The position numbers were made by a program, and so were the translations under genes. Of a stretch of DNA of 64,000 bases, positions 1 through 11,326 are shown piece by piece. Every line of letters starts with the position of its first letter. Position 1 is the stretch's first letter. The stretch comes from Massospora cicadina. Its lineage: Eukaryota; Entomophthoromycota; Entomophthoromycetes; Entomophthorales; Entomophthoraceae. The notes under the pieces were generated by a model, which was given only the letters and a program-made list of their open reading frames with translations, was not told where the DNA came from and searched no databases. Location: positions 62,001 to 126,000 of the forward strand of contig JAKSZP010015919.1 in the NCBI GenBank assembly GCA_022478985.1, in the 5' to 3' direction.

Positions 1-285
1 ACAAACACGCTGATTAAGTTACAAACTAAAGCATACACGTTCAGCCTCACCAAGAAAATCAAAACCCAGGCTATGGACCAAGCATGGTGGAGTAGACTAA
101 TGCAGTTAAAAGATGGGGATATGGTGTTATTCCATGATCAGCATGGGTTTGGCCGGAAGCACAAACTTGCTAATATTTGGATTAGGCCATTTGAGATAAT
201 AGAAAAGATGGGAGTCAATGCTTATACTATTAAAGATCCTGCAAGTGGCTGTATTACAAATTGGGTGCACGCAAAGTTCCTTTGA
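1..285 (+). CDS. Ty3/gypsy integrase C-terminal end (partial, element E)
   Basis: The frame is open from base 1 to a stop at 285, so the gene enters the window from the left. The visible tail has the layout of a Ty3/gypsy integrase C-terminus: a basic stretch, then GDMVLFHD, then KLANIWIRPFEII, which resembles the GPY/F module with RPF in place of GPF, then NAYTIKD and a final HAKFL. In the family this part follows the DDE catalytic core and helps bind DNA and chromatin. The upstream RT and catalytic core would lie outside the window. On the same strand downstream come a polypurine tract and an LTR, which suggests this is the end of pol in a plus-strand element. There is no chromodomain. Whether the full ORF is intact cannot be seen. 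Confidence 0.8.
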   Translation, partial: TNTLIKLQTKAYTFSLTKKIKTQAMDQAWWSRLMQLKDGDMVLFHDQHGFGRKHKLANIWIRPFEIIEKMGVNAYTIKDPASGCITNWVHAKFL

Positions 286-451
286 CCATATAAACAGCAA
301 TAGTTAGCTAAACTGAAAAAAAATAAAAATAAATAACAGAAAATAATAAATAAAATAAAATAAAATTATGTATAAATAAACAAAATGAGAGATAATACAT
401 ATCATATATATATATATGTGCAAGTACTAGTGGGGTTTTTATTTTAATGTG
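286..451. other. A-rich noncoding spacer after integrase
   Basis: Very A-rich stretch with imperfect AAAAT pentamer runs near 345-366 and a short TA run near 403-416. No gene is seen. Confidence 0.6.
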
Positions 452-1600
452 GATTGTCCTTCGAGGTCTTTCACTTTGCTGTTTTTGTCTTCCTGTCTTT
501 TTTCAGCTTCTTGCGATGTTCTTATTGTTTTGATCAATGGGACCTGTATTTCTTCTTCCGCTGCTTTGGGTGTGCCATAGTTTCTATGGACTCAACTGGG
601 GTTAGGGTGGAGGCAAAAGCTGCTGAGGTGATAGCTAAGGGGCTGGTGTCCACCCCCTGGGCCATTACACTAGGTTGAAGTGGGGAGAGGACGGTGCGAT
701 GGAACTAGGAGAGGAGGATGGACTGGGATTCCACAGTAACAGGCGAGGTGGAGAGAATTCAGCTGGTTGATCAAGTTGGAACTGTTCCTGTCCTATGAGG
801 AGAAGAGCTTTTAACCACATGTGTTGATGCGCCTGGGAAATCAAGGAGTATGCCAACAGAGGGGGCTGAAGTTGTGAGGGGTGGCTAGTGAGCAGGTGTG
901 TGCCGGTTCAAGGAGAAAAGGCTGCGCCCAGGGCCAGGCAATCTACAAGGAAGTCCTTCATGCTCAGATATGCTATCAGAAGAGGAGCAGTTGCGGTGAA
1001 TGATGTGCGGTGGGCCCATTTGAGAGCTGTCCAGTGCTGCTCTATTTCTGAACCTAAAGCGGTGGCGGGATCAAAATAAAGTTACCTATGAGTGCTATGA
1101 TGGGAAGGTACTGTGATGGATTGTCAGCGCTGAGGGCGGTGAATGTTGTGGTGACCCCATAATGAAGGCGAGTTAATTGGTCAATGCAGAAGTTTACCCT
1201 AAGGTTCATAAGTGAGCAGGAGCGCGGGAGAAGGACCCTGACCAGAAAGCTATCACCCACTGCACAAAGCACAGCATCTGCTATATGGACAGAGGCACCA
1301 GATGGGGTTCTACAGGAGTCAGAAGCACTAAGCAAGTAAAGCCGCTTGCCAAGAGTTGGGCCATTAAGTTATGTGAAGGCCCTCAGCTCCGCTCCCTTCC
1401 CCACCAAAGCTGGGCCACGATGTCCTTAAAGGGGGCACGCCAGGAGGCCAAGTTACCATCGAATTTGGGAAGAATCTCTTCCTAGGTCAATACAGTTGTG
1501 AGGTCCACGTCAGCCTCATCTTCATCAGCCAGGGGAAACTGGAACCAGGGAAGCAGGATATGGCCTGGGTCAGGTAACTTCGCCCCTAACCACAACTGGT
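452..1600 (-). pseudogene. GC-rich antisense coding trace between integrase and 3' LTR
   Basis: This block is clearly richer in G+C than its flanks and reads protein-like on the minus strand across frame changes and stops. Pieces are at about 1590-1380 (contains LPKFDGNLASW), 1335-1054 (contains VGDSFLVRVLLPR) and 856-665 (contains AYSLISQAHQHMWLKALLL, then a Pro/Ser-rich tail). I do not recognise the family. It lies between the integrase and the 3' LTR of plus-strand element E but points the other way. It could be an extra antisense ORF of the element, as known in some plant Ty3/gypsy lineages, or a separate insertion. No flanking duplication was found. Confidence 0.4.
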
Positions 1601-1691
1601 AGAAGAAAGTGAACTCATGAACTTGCAGATGTTGGCGTGGAATGGCTCACATAGTGATTACAGGAAAAAGAGGTATACAGCTTATTGTCCA

Positions 1692-1705
1692 GTCAAAGGG
1701 GGTAA
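1692..1705 (+). promoter_or_regulatory. Polypurine tract of element E
   Basis: CAAAGGGGGTAA lies directly before the TG that opens the LTR. An A/G run abutting the 3' LTR is the normal plus-strand DNA priming site of LTR retrotransposons and gives the element's orientation as plus, matching the integrase upstream. Confidence 0.65.
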
Positions 1706-2319
1706 TGTTGAGAAACTATATGATTGGATGACAAGCCACTATTAAGACCACGCGGATTATTGGAGGAATTCTGCTGAAGGATCAATTGACAGGATCTGCC
1801 AAGGATGATTCAGAGCTATAAGTGATTGGTCACTTTAGGATATGGCGATAATAGGTCATAATGGGTCTTAACGGGTTTCCTTCAAAATAGGGCAATAAGG
1901 CATTGTCGACATTTGAAGAAATGGTTTTAGATCACCTTGAATCAAGGCGATAAATAATTAAAGATTAATACGCCAGAACCAAATCGAAAGATGATGACAT
2001 GGATAGACTAAGTGGAAGAGTCAGTACTGGCAGAGGCCGCTGGGATATCAGTGAAACGAGAGGACTGGAGGAGTAGTCTTATGTTAGGTGAAGAAAGAGA
2101 GAAAGAGGAAGAGAGCAGATGAAGGAAGGATCCGCTGAAAATATATCCTAATAAAGAAGTGATCGTGGAAACAGTCCCATATTTATTATAAAAATTTAGT
2201 GGTTACAAGTGTATCAAGGAACTGGCAATCATCATATCGACTGTTATAATTGTTCAATGAGGGAAACCCTGTGTAAAAAACCCTTTATTGAGTAGATACT
2301 GAATCGCCAAGATTCAACA
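1706..2319 (+). repeat. 3' LTR of plus-strand element E (614 bp)
   Basis: The block starts TGTTGA and ends TCAACA, a 6-bp terminal inverted repeat of the TG...CA type. It follows a polypurine tract. Directly to the right, at 2320, the sequence becomes the RT of G1 on the other strand, so this LTR edge is also an insertion junction. The four bases before the LTR match those after it (GTAA), but if this is a 3' LTR the true duplication partner lies left of the window. Confidence 0.65.
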
Positions 2320-3085
2320 GTAATTTTATTCAGCCTTCAGTAGTCAATCACCACCCAGTTGGATCCATCCTTCTTCTTCATGATCATAATTGGACTTGCC
2401 CAGGGACTTAATGACAGAACTAGAAGCCCATGCTTCACTAGTTTGCTGATTTTATCCTCCACTACTGCTTTGACAGCTTTCAATCATCAGATTGGTCTCA
2501 TCCTGATCAGTAAATTTTCCCCGGTGTCAACCTTGTGGATCATGTCTCATGTGCATCCCAAATTGTGGTCATACTGAGTGACACTTCCCAATACTTTTCA
2601 AATATTTTGAGCACCTCCTCTTGATGGCCTTCTAACAGATCAGCGAAATGCTCTTGATCAACCAATAGGTTGATACTTTCAGCTCCCCAGTTGGTAATCC
2701 CATTTTGTTGAGAGACCCAAAATCGTGGAATATTCTCAATTTGGCCGTCAGGATCAGATGAACAAATGTGATGATCTGATTACTCTTGATCTTCATTGGT
2801 TTTTCACTCAAATTCGCCAGGAGAACTCAAATCTTCTCCATGGCCCAGCATTATTATCCCAGGAGTCACCTATGGCTCCACTCTTGACTTCTTTCAGGGG
2901 CTTCTGACCTCCCCATACAACAGCGTAGGAATCTCCAATGTCAACCCTGTGTCAACTATCATCTGTGATCTGGCTGGTATGGTCCTCTCATTCTTGATCC
3001 TCAGTGGAATTTCTCAGTTCTCTAGGATTTCCACCGGCATTTTGCATCGCTTTCTACCAACTACTTGGTACCAAATCAGAATAAT
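2320..3085 (-). pseudogene. G1 pol: protease-RT linker and RT start
   Basis: Reading the minus strand from 3085, the protein resumes after the inserted half-LINE and contains LPLRIKNERTIPARSQ, then a helical linker, then SPIMIMKKKDGS and WVVIDY with a stop where an Arg is normal in VIDYRxLN. This is the N-terminal part of a Ty3/gypsy RT. RT would copy element RNA in cytoplasmic particles. The first catalytic Asp and YxDD are not present because element E interrupts the gene at 2320. Several stops make it a pseudogene. Confidence 0.75.
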
Positions 3086-3101
3086 GACATCATTGTATAT
3101 T
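3085..3101. repeat. Target-site duplication, left copy (half-LINE copy 1)
   Basis: TGACATCATTGTATATT, repeated exactly at 4979-4995. The 17-bp length points to target-primed reverse transcription, not LTR integration. Confidence 0.9.
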
Positions 3102-4978
3102 CAATTTATTTGAGGTACGCCAACCAGGGGACGGACAGTACCAAATCACAACACCCAAAATGACAAAATAAAACTACTAACCAAGTGGGTAGCGGAAACT
3201 GCTAGCCCACCATGGCAGAGGGTGAGGAGGGGTCGGGGGGTTGGTTTTCAGAAAGACCCGCCTTGATCATGGGATGTTGGTTACAGTACCAGACCCGAGC
3301 AGAGAGCCAGGGTGTTGGGCATCCGCATAGTGGGGGTGGAGGTCAGCGTAGTAAGAGTTTTCCACTTCCTCATCAAGATAATGATGGGATAGTGATTCAC
3401 CAAAAGCTGCGAGGAGAATTTCTGCTTCTTTGCGGGCTTCAGGAAGTTGGGTGAAAAGGGATATACTGTGGCGGGTGATTTTGGCTGAGGGGTGAATGAA
3501 GCAAGCGTTGTGACATTCATAATAGCAACTTCAGCATCATCAAATAGTTTCAAGATGTCACTGTAGGGAGATCCAGGGAAGTTGGGGGAAGAAGAGGGTG
3601 GGCAGGCCATGCTGGAGCTAAGCCACTGACTGGGCCACCGCGGTGCATAGTTTTGGGCACTGAGGAGAGGCCACCGCAGCTAAGGCGAGCTGGTGGTCAC
3701 TTTGGAAGGGGGCTGTATTAGGCAGAGGAGCGAAATGGCGAGGGGTAGGGTTTCATTGAATTAAAGAAGGAAAAATTCTGCCTGACCATAATGGAATTGG
3801 CAGAGGGGTTGACCTGTATGCTTACTAATGAGGACATTACCTGATTCGTCAGTCTCAGCCAATAGATCTCATGGATTTTGGTTTACTGGAATAGTGGCGT
3901 TCAAATTTGGGTGAGTTGGATTGGGCAAATGGGCGGCTGCTTGGGTGCCAATAGTGGTCCAAGCATTGCTCTGATTGGCTGGGGTGGATTTAGGTGGGAG
4001 AGTGAGGCTAGAGGTTTTGGGGGGGCTGATTTTCCATGTGGTCCCACTGAACGAGAACGGAGGGTGGGAGGGGGCAGCAAAGCGCCCCATACTGAACCTC
4101 CAGAGGGGGGCTCAGAAGCCACAACAGCGGACTTGGCCTGAGGGCACACTTTTTTTGCATGGTCGAGGCCAAAGCAGAGGGAACAAATCTGCCTACCATT
4201 ATCGACCTGAGCCCAAAAGTAATGATCAGGCGCTGCAGCCACACTAGTGCGGGGTGGGATTTGTTGGGCTATGGTAGGGTGGTGTGGGATGATGGTGGCT
4301 GTTGCATGAGGAGCAGCAAGGCGCTCTGCACCAGATGGAATGGCAAAGATGAGGTTGGGCTGAGTGCCATAAGCCATGAGCCCCGCAACCAACTGGTCAT
4401 ACAAAACCTGGGGTGGAAGGTGGGATGGGAGATTTGCAAAGGATACCACCAGCGTGGTGTCTGAAGGAAGGCGGTTACAGGTTGTGGTAATGGGTTTTTT
4501 TTATAAATTAGAGGAGTTTGTGATGCCGCTTCAGCGTCCTTCTCATATTTGAACCCAACGTCAAAGTAGCCAATAAAAGGGCGGAAGTCTATAAAGCATG
4601 CTGGCGCAAAGGCCGCAGTGGCTAGGTCAATAATTGCCTTATCAGCATATGGGAACAAACACCCATAGTCCACTCTGAGGCAATAGCGAATGGCGGAGCA
4701 AGGGAGGGCGAGAAGGGTGGACGCGCGCCAGGTGGAGCGCTAAGTCCCATGGGGGGACAAAACGGCTGGAAGCAGTGGGCGGGCTGTTTGAGCCCATCTG
4801 AACGCACTTGCCCACAGGGAAAAAAATGCTAGGCGGGGGTGCACCGCTGCCCCACACTGGGGTGGCAGGCGGCGGAGCCAAGGACATCAAAGAATAGGTT
4901 TGGACAGACGGCTGTGGATAAATAAAACATAAGTTTAAAATCTCTCAAAAAGTGACTTTGAGCGGTAAAAGAAAGTTT
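3102..4978 (-). mobile_element. ORF1-only retroelement ('half-LINE') copy 1, 1877 bp
   Basis: A GC-rich block inserted in G1 pol and flanked by an exact 17-bp duplication. The G1 protein resumes on the far side in the expected domain order, which confirms insertion. On the minus strand it has about 90 bp of leader, one ORF1-like gene and a 3' end containing TGTCCGTCCCCTGGTTGG followed by a short A/T tail. No endonuclease or RT is present. Length matches three other copies in the window (1894, 1885, about 1884 bp). The 3' end resembles that of the LINE at 25985-31000. I interpret it as a nonautonomous LINE derivative moved in trans. Confidence 0.85.
3281..4890 (-). pseudogene. ORF1-like protein with CCHC zinc knuckle (half-LINE copy 1)
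   Basis: Begins near 4890 with MSLAPPPATPVWGSGAPPP. It continues through a Pro/Ala-rich part, a segment with FIDFRPFIGYFDVGF (about 4590-4520), a region around VVSFANLPSHLPPQVLYDQ (about 4450-4390) that could be an RRM-like fold, and a CCHC knuckle CSLCFGLDHAKKVC at 4144-4185 (CX2CX4HX4C). A diverged C-terminal tail reaches about 3281. The arrangement suits a LINE ORF1 RNA-binding chaperone. Frame changes break the gene near 4650 and 4450. The same protein can be traced in copies 2, 3 and 4. Function is inferred from the knuckle and context only. Confidence 0.7.
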
Positions 4979-4995
4979 TGACATCATTGTATATT
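4979..4995. repeat. Target-site duplication, right copy (half-LINE copy 1)
   Basis: Exact 17-bp match to 3085-3101; the similarity continues a few bases further with one mismatch. Confidence 0.9.
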
Positions 4996-4999
4996 AAAT

Positions 5000-5522
5000 T
5001 GATGAAGTTGTTTCTCCAATTTAGCGGAGCTTCACCATCCTTCTGATATACCAATGGTAACGTCTGACCCAAGCTGGTCAATGTATTATCCTCAAAGTTA
5101 CATTTAACTCCGTATTTTCATAGAAACTCTGTTCCAATTAGAATGTCATAGTTTTGGTTCACCAAAACTATTGCTGGCGCAGATACCACCAATGACCTGA
5201 ATCATAGTGGCAGCATACTATACGCTCCACAGAAAACAGTGGTTTTTGGCCCAGCTGTCCCATATTCTTTCTTGTGTTCCAAGTCCAGAGAGATCTTCAT
5301 CCTCTTTACCAGCTTACTTGAGACAATATTGATGGGCTCTCCGCTGTTGACAACCTCCCTCACCCTTACAAGATTCACTTGTATGTCTATATACTTACAC
5401 TCTGGTATTGTAATATAGTGTTTACTGATGAACAGCAGCGTCTCAGCCAAATCTAGGTTGTGAATAATTTGCGCCAATAAATCAGGAAACAATTCCTTTA
5501 TTGTACTAAGGGGGATAGACAT
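5000..5522 (-). pseudogene. G1 retropepsin-like protease
   Basis: The minus-strand frame contains VVNSGEPINIVSSKLV and, about 85 residues later, QNYDILIGTEFL. These match the two hallmarks of a retroviral-type aspartic protease: the D[ST]G active site and the hydrophobic ILG strand. The catalytic Asp is Asn here (NSG), so this copy should be inactive. In the family the enzyme cuts Gag-Pol during particle maturation. It lies between Gag (right) and the linker to RT (left), the usual Ty3/gypsy order, with the half-LINE inserted just after it. A stop follows GTEFL. Confidence 0.8.
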
Positions 5523-5559
5523 ATTAGCCTCATCTAATCAGAAGTCAGATAATTCTTCA

Positions 5560-7085
5560 GGATTCTCATTGTTCAAATCTTGTCCGCCAGTTGTCAGGCT
5601 TATAACTGGGTAACTCCCTTGATTATCTCAGGGTTGATTCTCTTTGCCTGGCTCTGGTCACGGCATTTACATCCATATTGGCCACTTGATACAGCGGATC
5701 CTGCTTATCATACATGAACAGATTGCTAATATCAATTTCTTCATTCATAATGTTGGGAGGAACAGGTTTCCCCGCAGCTCTAGACTATTCCACGAATGGG
5801 CTGCAGGCCCTTTTCCCAAATCCTTGGTGGCTGCTGACTCCTTGGCCTGGACCAAAATTAACCTGATCCTTCAGCTTTTTACAGTGTACGGCGAAATGTC
5901 CTTTCCTGACACATTGAAAGCAGACCTTTCCTTCTTGTTTAACTGTCTGAATTCTTTAGGCTTATTTTCTGGCACAGTTTGATTGGTAGCCTCTTTAGCT
6001 CCTTCGTTTCCCTTTGTGGGATTCAGATTTTATACCAGATTAGATTTGAAGCTTCTATTTGGGGCATTGAATGTTGCTCCCAAAATCTTCAAGTTATCTA
6101 CCATTTGTGAGGTATTTATTTCTGTTGCAAACATGGAAGACATCATGCGATGAAAATCACAATGGGGCTGAAGGGCTGCATGTAAGGCGATTCTAGCATC
6201 AAAGTTGTCTAATACTTTCGCTCAAGCCAGGATCTGCGACTTCTGGTAAAACTGATCCGCGAAGCTAGCAAGAGACTCGTCTTTATGGAACTGGATTCCC
6301 ATCTATTCCTGCTTGCATATTGACATGTGTGTCAGACTCCCAAACTCTTTCATGATGGCCACCTTTGCCTCAGCATACAACCAACTGTCCCTTCCAGGTG
6401 AGGTATCACTAAGTTTTGACAGCCAGTGTCTAGGCAATTCAGGACTGTCAATGCCTTTTGACAATCCTCATAGCCATTCATGGTCATGTCAAACAGTCAG
6501 AAAAATGTTGAGGCGTTATCCCAATAAAATGTTAGAAATTTTTGCGTTGCCCTAAATTCCTCTGAGTTATTTCTGTTTGAATCTCTTGGTTCAGCTACTC
6601 AGCTAACTATTGGAGTGACTTTGGGCGTCATCTCCAAATTGGCAGCAAAAGCGGGTTTCATGTTCCTTAGGGTATTTGACTTCCCAAGTATAGTGTGAGG
6701 ACTTCTTTCTTTGGTATCGCTTGCCATATTGGGATCACATACACATCTGTGAGCTTTATTTCCTCCACTTGTTTGATTAATCTTTCAATATCTGCACCAA
6801 AATTCTTATACAAACGTGATCCGCTTCTTGCTCCATTTTCAGGTATAAGACCTCTCAAATGAGGTCCCCTTCTTTCTTCCTCAACGAGTTTACTTTACTG
6901 ATTAACTCGTTCACAAAGCTTGCTAAATTCTCTATACCTTCCTTTACCTTGGCAACTCGTTCTTCCAAGGCTGCAAAATCCTGATGTTCCGCTGAGTTTA
7001 AGGCATTCTGGTTTACAGTGGCTAATTCAGTCCACAGTTTGCGTAGCTTATCTTTGTATGCCATTCTTATAGATTCTTTACTCAA
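5560..7085 (-). pseudogene. G1 Gag with CCHC nucleocapsid knuckle
   Basis: Gag starts near 7085 with MSKESIRMAYKDKLRKLW, just after the primer-binding site. The first 76 residues look helical and coiled-coil-like, with many Glu, Lys and Leu. A second open piece follows at 6858-6667, then a broken capsid region. At 5881-5922 there is a clean CCHC zinc knuckle, CFQCVRKGHFAVHC. Gag forms the particle and the knuckle binds element RNA. Multiple frameshifts and stops lie between about 6660 and 5950. G2 has lost most of this region. Confidence 0.7.
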
Positions 7086-7088
7086 CTA

Positions 7089-7106
7089 CCCCTATAGTGA
7101 GCACCA
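7089..7106 (-). promoter_or_regulatory. Primer-binding site of G1
   Basis: On the minus strand TGGTGCTCACTATAGGGG begins a few bases after the 5' LTR. The identical 18 bases lie at the same place in G2 (23279-23296). TGG at the start fits pairing with the CCA end of a tRNA. It does not look like the initiator-Met tRNA site common in LTR elements; the tRNA was not identified. Confidence 0.7.
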
Positions 7107-7108
7107 AC

Positions 7109-8238
7109 TTGTAAAAATTTACTCTGGTTGTTATCAGCAAGCAATCCAGTAACCTTTTTACTGCACAGGTTCAGTTTCCTCATGCAATCATCACGTTGTA
7201 TAGAATGAATTATTATTTGATAATAGTATGGAGACTATTATCTGTAGTTGAGTATGAATTATAATTTGGCCCAACACTCAGCCAGTATTCTTAATTAAAT
7301 ACTTGTGATGTCATACTCATAGGGATTTGTTCCCTTGCTCTTGTCCACCCAGTCTTCGCTGAGATACCCTGGTGACAATCTCTTTCTGCCTAACACACAG
7401 TCTGAAGCTATCCCTGATTGTGGCTCCTTTTTCTCTAGATCCACGCTTCGATCTTTACTCTTCTCTCTGAGAGTCTTCCAATTATTGCCCTCTGCAATAA
7501 TATCCTTTAGACAGAACAACACGATAGAAGCTGATGTTAGTTTAACTATATACCTAATGGATGATATTACTGTTCTCATAAATACTGTAAACGCTGTTTT
7601 TTATTATAGTAAATCCTAAAGAAAGTATATAGTGGGAATTCAGCTTTCTAACCCTCAGTTCACACCTCTTTGATGAAACGGCAGCCGTTGCCATTGAATC
7701 ACCCATCCTTTCTCAGCAGCAATGGTCTTCCTCATCCTGGCTAGGATTCCATCATTGGGCATCCTCAAGACCTCAATTGGAAAGAGTCAGAAAACATGTC
7801 CCTGATGTTTTCCTCTCGATCCAAGAAAACCAACCATATTTGGCTAGTGACCTGCTTAAGTAATGTGACTTATTACCCATTATGGCAGGTCATTCACCAA
7901 CCTATCAATTCTTTAGTTGCAGGCGGCATCACTCGCCTTGCAACTCACTATTTATTCTAATCAATCAGTGATGAAACCTGACCAATCCCAATCTGTACAC
8001 CTGATAGTTAATCACTATCAGATGCCCCTATTTTGTTGTCCACTCATTAATGAGATATTCAGTATTCTTCCAGATTGATCCCTGATGGATATGACCAGGA
8101 GAATATCCCAAATTCCCCCAAATGTAGTTACACTGAAACTTGAGCCAACTGATTTCCGATTCACTTTGCTTTAGGGAATTTTCCCTTAGTGATACCAGGT
8201 AATCTAGCAGTCTGGTAATATGGGCAAAAATCTCAACA
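7109..8238 (-). repeat. 5' LTR of G1 (about 1130 bp)
   Basis: Aligns by eye along its length with the two G2 LTRs (16108-17230 and 23299-24700). Shared landmarks on the plus strand include GATAATAGTATGGAGACTAT, GGATTTGTTCCCTT and the end ATATGGGCAAAAATCTCAACA. The CAACA end matches the TGTTG start expected of this family. Beyond 8238 the sequence becomes the pol linker of element B. Open frames inside the LTR are not genes. Confidence 0.8.
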
Positions 8239-8259
8239 GTCCCCAGTCTTCATGTGATT

Positions 8260-9300
8260 TAGAACCCAATTAATTTTTCCAAAATGGTAGGTAAGGTTTG
8301 AGAGGAGGTCTGAGTACTCCTCCAATAATTCCTTAATCTGGCTTTGTTGCTCATTCGTGAGCTCTTACCCAATACAAGGTTTAACTAGAGCTACTGGTGG
8401 GTCATTTCAAACCCAAGTTACCTTAGACTACCAAAGCAGAAAAAATCATCAACAGCCTCTATCAGCAGGAGGCAAACATAAGTATCTGGAGTATTTGGGC
8501 CCACTAATCATAGGGTTGTTAGTAAAGTTAGCCAACAACAACAATTAATTAGCATAGGCGGGACCTAAGATTCCCTGCAGGTAGGACCTCCTTGGTTAAG
8601 GTTTATCTAGGACTCAGAACTTCAGATGGTATCTGGATGGAATGTTGACGTTAACCTAGGTGCCAACAATAACCTGGGACTTTATCAGTATAGTAATAGT
8701 CTTGAGAAATTATATTGGCTTGCCTTCTTTTTCATCTACTGCATGAGGGGTATCCACATACAAGAGCCCCTCACTTGATACTCAAGCCTGTCAATTCAGC
8801 TTTCACTCTCTAATAAGCATGCCTAAACATTGAATTCCATTTTGGTATCAAGCAAGGTTTAAAAACCAGTGGGACCCAGTGTTCCAGTAGGGATAAAAAT
8901 CCTTCATCATAGTGTACTATGGCGGAGTAGTCTCAGAGAAACTAAGTCATTAGGAGAATATCATAAATTAAGTTATCTAATTAAAAAGCGTGGGTATTCA
9001 TAAAAAGCTTCCAAAAGAAAATGGGTAAAGAAGAATAGCCCCAAAGGACCAAGTACACTGAGATCCAGCCGTGGCATGTTTCATATATGTGGCTAATACA
9101 AAGCAATTTTGATGCATTTCATTAGTTTGGATAAAAATGATATTCAAAACGAACCACTGTCAACCTTACCATGGATCAGTATTTTATGGGCTCAAAAAGT
9201 GACACGCGTAACCAAAATCATAAACTGTGGAGGTAGTGTGAGGAACTTGGAGATTTATCAGAAGAAGAGTAAGCAGTATCAAGCACTATATTATCAATAA
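8260..9300 (-). pseudogene. Element B protease remnant and RT linker
   Basis: Near 9300-9250 the minus strand reads ALIDNIVLDTAYSSS, resembling a retropepsin active site with DTA for DTG. Near 8360-8265 it reads LTNEQQSQIKELLEEYSD followed by a short spacer and MKTGD. That is the typical Ty3/gypsy segment before RT (L..Q...I..LL..Y.D ... H.I.TGD). The stretch between is broken by stops. The following RT is absent because G1 is inserted here. The protease call is weaker than the linker call. Confidence 0.6.
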
Positions 9301-9379
9301 GTGCCAAAGCTTATTCTCCTGGTGCAATAACTTCAGTCACATTAGAGGTCACTGATTGTTCTTGAGGCGATACAGGAGA

Positions 9380-11300
9380 TTCAGCATGAAGTGCTTCGTC
9401 CTTCATGCTGGAAGCCCTTACTCCGCCTCCTCGGCAAGTCTTTTCCTACAAGGCTTAGCACTGTGAAGAAATACATTACAGTAGGTGCATTGAGGTCTAG
9501 GATATTCGGGTTTTTGACAATGTGGACCTGAGGACTGCTGAAGGAAATGTATTCAGTAGACTTGGGATGCAAGGTAAACGCAGGTATCTCATTACCAGCT
9601 TCTTTATTTATAAATGCAAGTAAGAACATTCTTCTGGCTGGTCATATGCATTTGGACCTCAGAATAAGATCCCAACGCTGAGATTAATGCAGTTATAGCG
9701 TCATCCAGGGTAATGCAGTTAGTGGTTACTAAGGGCTGCGCTTGGGCGTAGATTTGGTTGGTGAACTCTACAGGGCTTTATCCTTTGTTCAGATGAATAC
9801 TCATGAGAACAAAATTTTATTGGTCAGGGTTTGGTTGCTTTAAAATTACTGGATTAGACGATATAGGTCTAGCCTATGTGTGATTTTTTATTAGAGGGGA
9901 GTCATAATCTCCCAAGAAGTGCTATTCAAGCAGTAGTGAATATGCTTTACCTTATATCAATCAGTAGCCTCTTCCATGGTTATTTCTTTTGAGTATAGGA
10001 AGGAGGCAATTTTTTCCTGGCTGGGAGTTAACTTCTACTTAAAATTAAGCTTAAAGTTATTCAGAATAGTAGTGGAAAGGTAATGACACCAGGAATCAGT
10101 GCAATCTTAGAGCTTTGGTTTCCATATAGTTGCGAGGGTCTTTTTGATCCAGTCTTCGTTTTAAACCCTCAGGTCCTCTTAAATTTATCCCATGTTTTGT
10201 ATAGGGAGGGAATTGAGGTATTTGAGAAACCTGCCCCTTTAGTGCTCAAATGTTGGTGCGTTGAAGAAGCTCACTCTATGGATTATTCAAGAATTTTTCA
10301 AGCCCTATACAGTTTTGTTAATCAGGAGATCAATCATTGGTGAGATTAGTGAAGGTGCTGAGATTATCAATATCATCTGACAAGGCCTCAATTATGACCC
10401 TAGGGTCGAGAGGGACTCCATCCACTCTGAGCTTGCATCCCAGAGCCTCAATGTGGACTTGATTCCATAAAGTGGTGAGGGCTGTTAAAATGTTTTTCCC
10501 CAGGAGTCATCAGGGCACCAGGAGTAGGCATTGTGGAACCTGAGGGTCCTTGAGGCCCTTGGAACATTCAGGCCCTTAACTCCCAGATATATTTTTATGA
10601 GAGGATTACTCCTGGTAGTGCTTCTGAAGAGTCTGCACAAGGTCCTCGACTTTGTTGAGGCGTTGATACTAAGCAGCCTCAAGAAGTTGTATATTCTGAC
10701 AAAGCTGACCCTCAAGATAGCTAGAAATCGACTGTATAACACTTTAAGTTGGTTGTGGGCCTTGTTGATTAACTGACGGTAATTGAAAAAAACTCTCAAT
10801 TTACATGAATGAAGAAGGAGGCCACGATTTAGATATCAACAATGTTGAAGCTTAGGGTTTGTGTAAGCCCTAGCTGTCAGGAGACTATATGGTGTTGCAA
10901 CCTGGCTAATTTAGGAGGTGATTTATGTTGGGATGGATAAAATATGGAGATAGCGTTCACCATTAAAAGGTAATTCTTCCACAAACTTTCGGGTCAAGAT
11001 ATATAGTTCCTGCATTGTGAAAGGCACCAGAGAGGCGCGGGAGTGATTATAGTGGCCCATAAAGAGTAGATGCCATTTAGTGATTGTTGTATAATCTCGT
11101 TGATGTTTTCATATTGAAGAAGTTACTGATCAATGTCAATGGAAGGTAGAGTAAACTGTAAGGTTGCCCAAAACTCTAAGCTTTTAGGCTGCATAGGTGG
11201 TACTTTGTATTGCGTGGTTTTAATCTGTTATGATGCTTTTTCACTGAACAGAAGGTTCATTTTCTTGAGTGCTATTATTCTTCATTTTATTGATAGACGT
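9380..11300 (-). pseudogene. Element B Gag with CCHC knuckle
   Basis: A probable start MKNNSTQENEPS lies near 11286 on the minus strand, just after the primer site. The body is broken into many frames, but a capsid-like part includes KLTPSQEKIASFLYS (about 10040-9995). At 9448-9489 there is a complete CCHC knuckle, CTYCNVFLHSAKPC (CX2CX4HX4C), followed by an acidic tail. The knuckle marks nucleocapsid. The start codon is a guess from position. Confidence 0.6.
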
Positions 11301-11306
11301 TTTTAG

Positions 11307-11324
11307 CTGGACATCTTGGAGCCA
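11307..11324 (-). promoter_or_regulatory. Primer-binding site of element B
   Basis: On the minus strand the LTR ends ...CTACA; after GG comes TGGCTCCAAGATGTCC. TGG two bases from an LTR end is the usual position and start of a tRNA primer site. It differs from the G1/G2 site. Confidence 0.5.
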
Positions 11325-11326
11325 CC

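Larger units (their letters stand above)
2320..8238 (-). mobile_element. Ty3/gypsy element G1, 3'-truncated by element E
   Basis: Minus-strand LTR retrotransposon in the order 5' LTR (8238-7109), primer-binding site, Gag, protease, linker and start of RT. It then stops at 2320, where plus-strand element E begins. The rest of RT, RNase H, integrase and the 3' LTR should lie left of the window. It belongs to the same family as G2: the LTRs, the 18-base primer site and the RT opening align by eye. It carries a 1.88-kb ORF1-only element at 3102-4978. The element is decayed, with stops, frameshifts and an altered protease active site. Confidence 0.85.

Noticed and set aside
1706..2324. Solo LTR with GTAA duplication on both sides
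   Set aside because: The left flank is not G1 RT, a polypurine tract precedes the LTR and a plus-strand integrase lies upstream, so a 3' LTR of a full element fits better.
10485..10799. Basic 104-residue minus-strand ORF
   Set aside because: It overlaps the broken Gag of element B in another frame and looks like a shadow frame.
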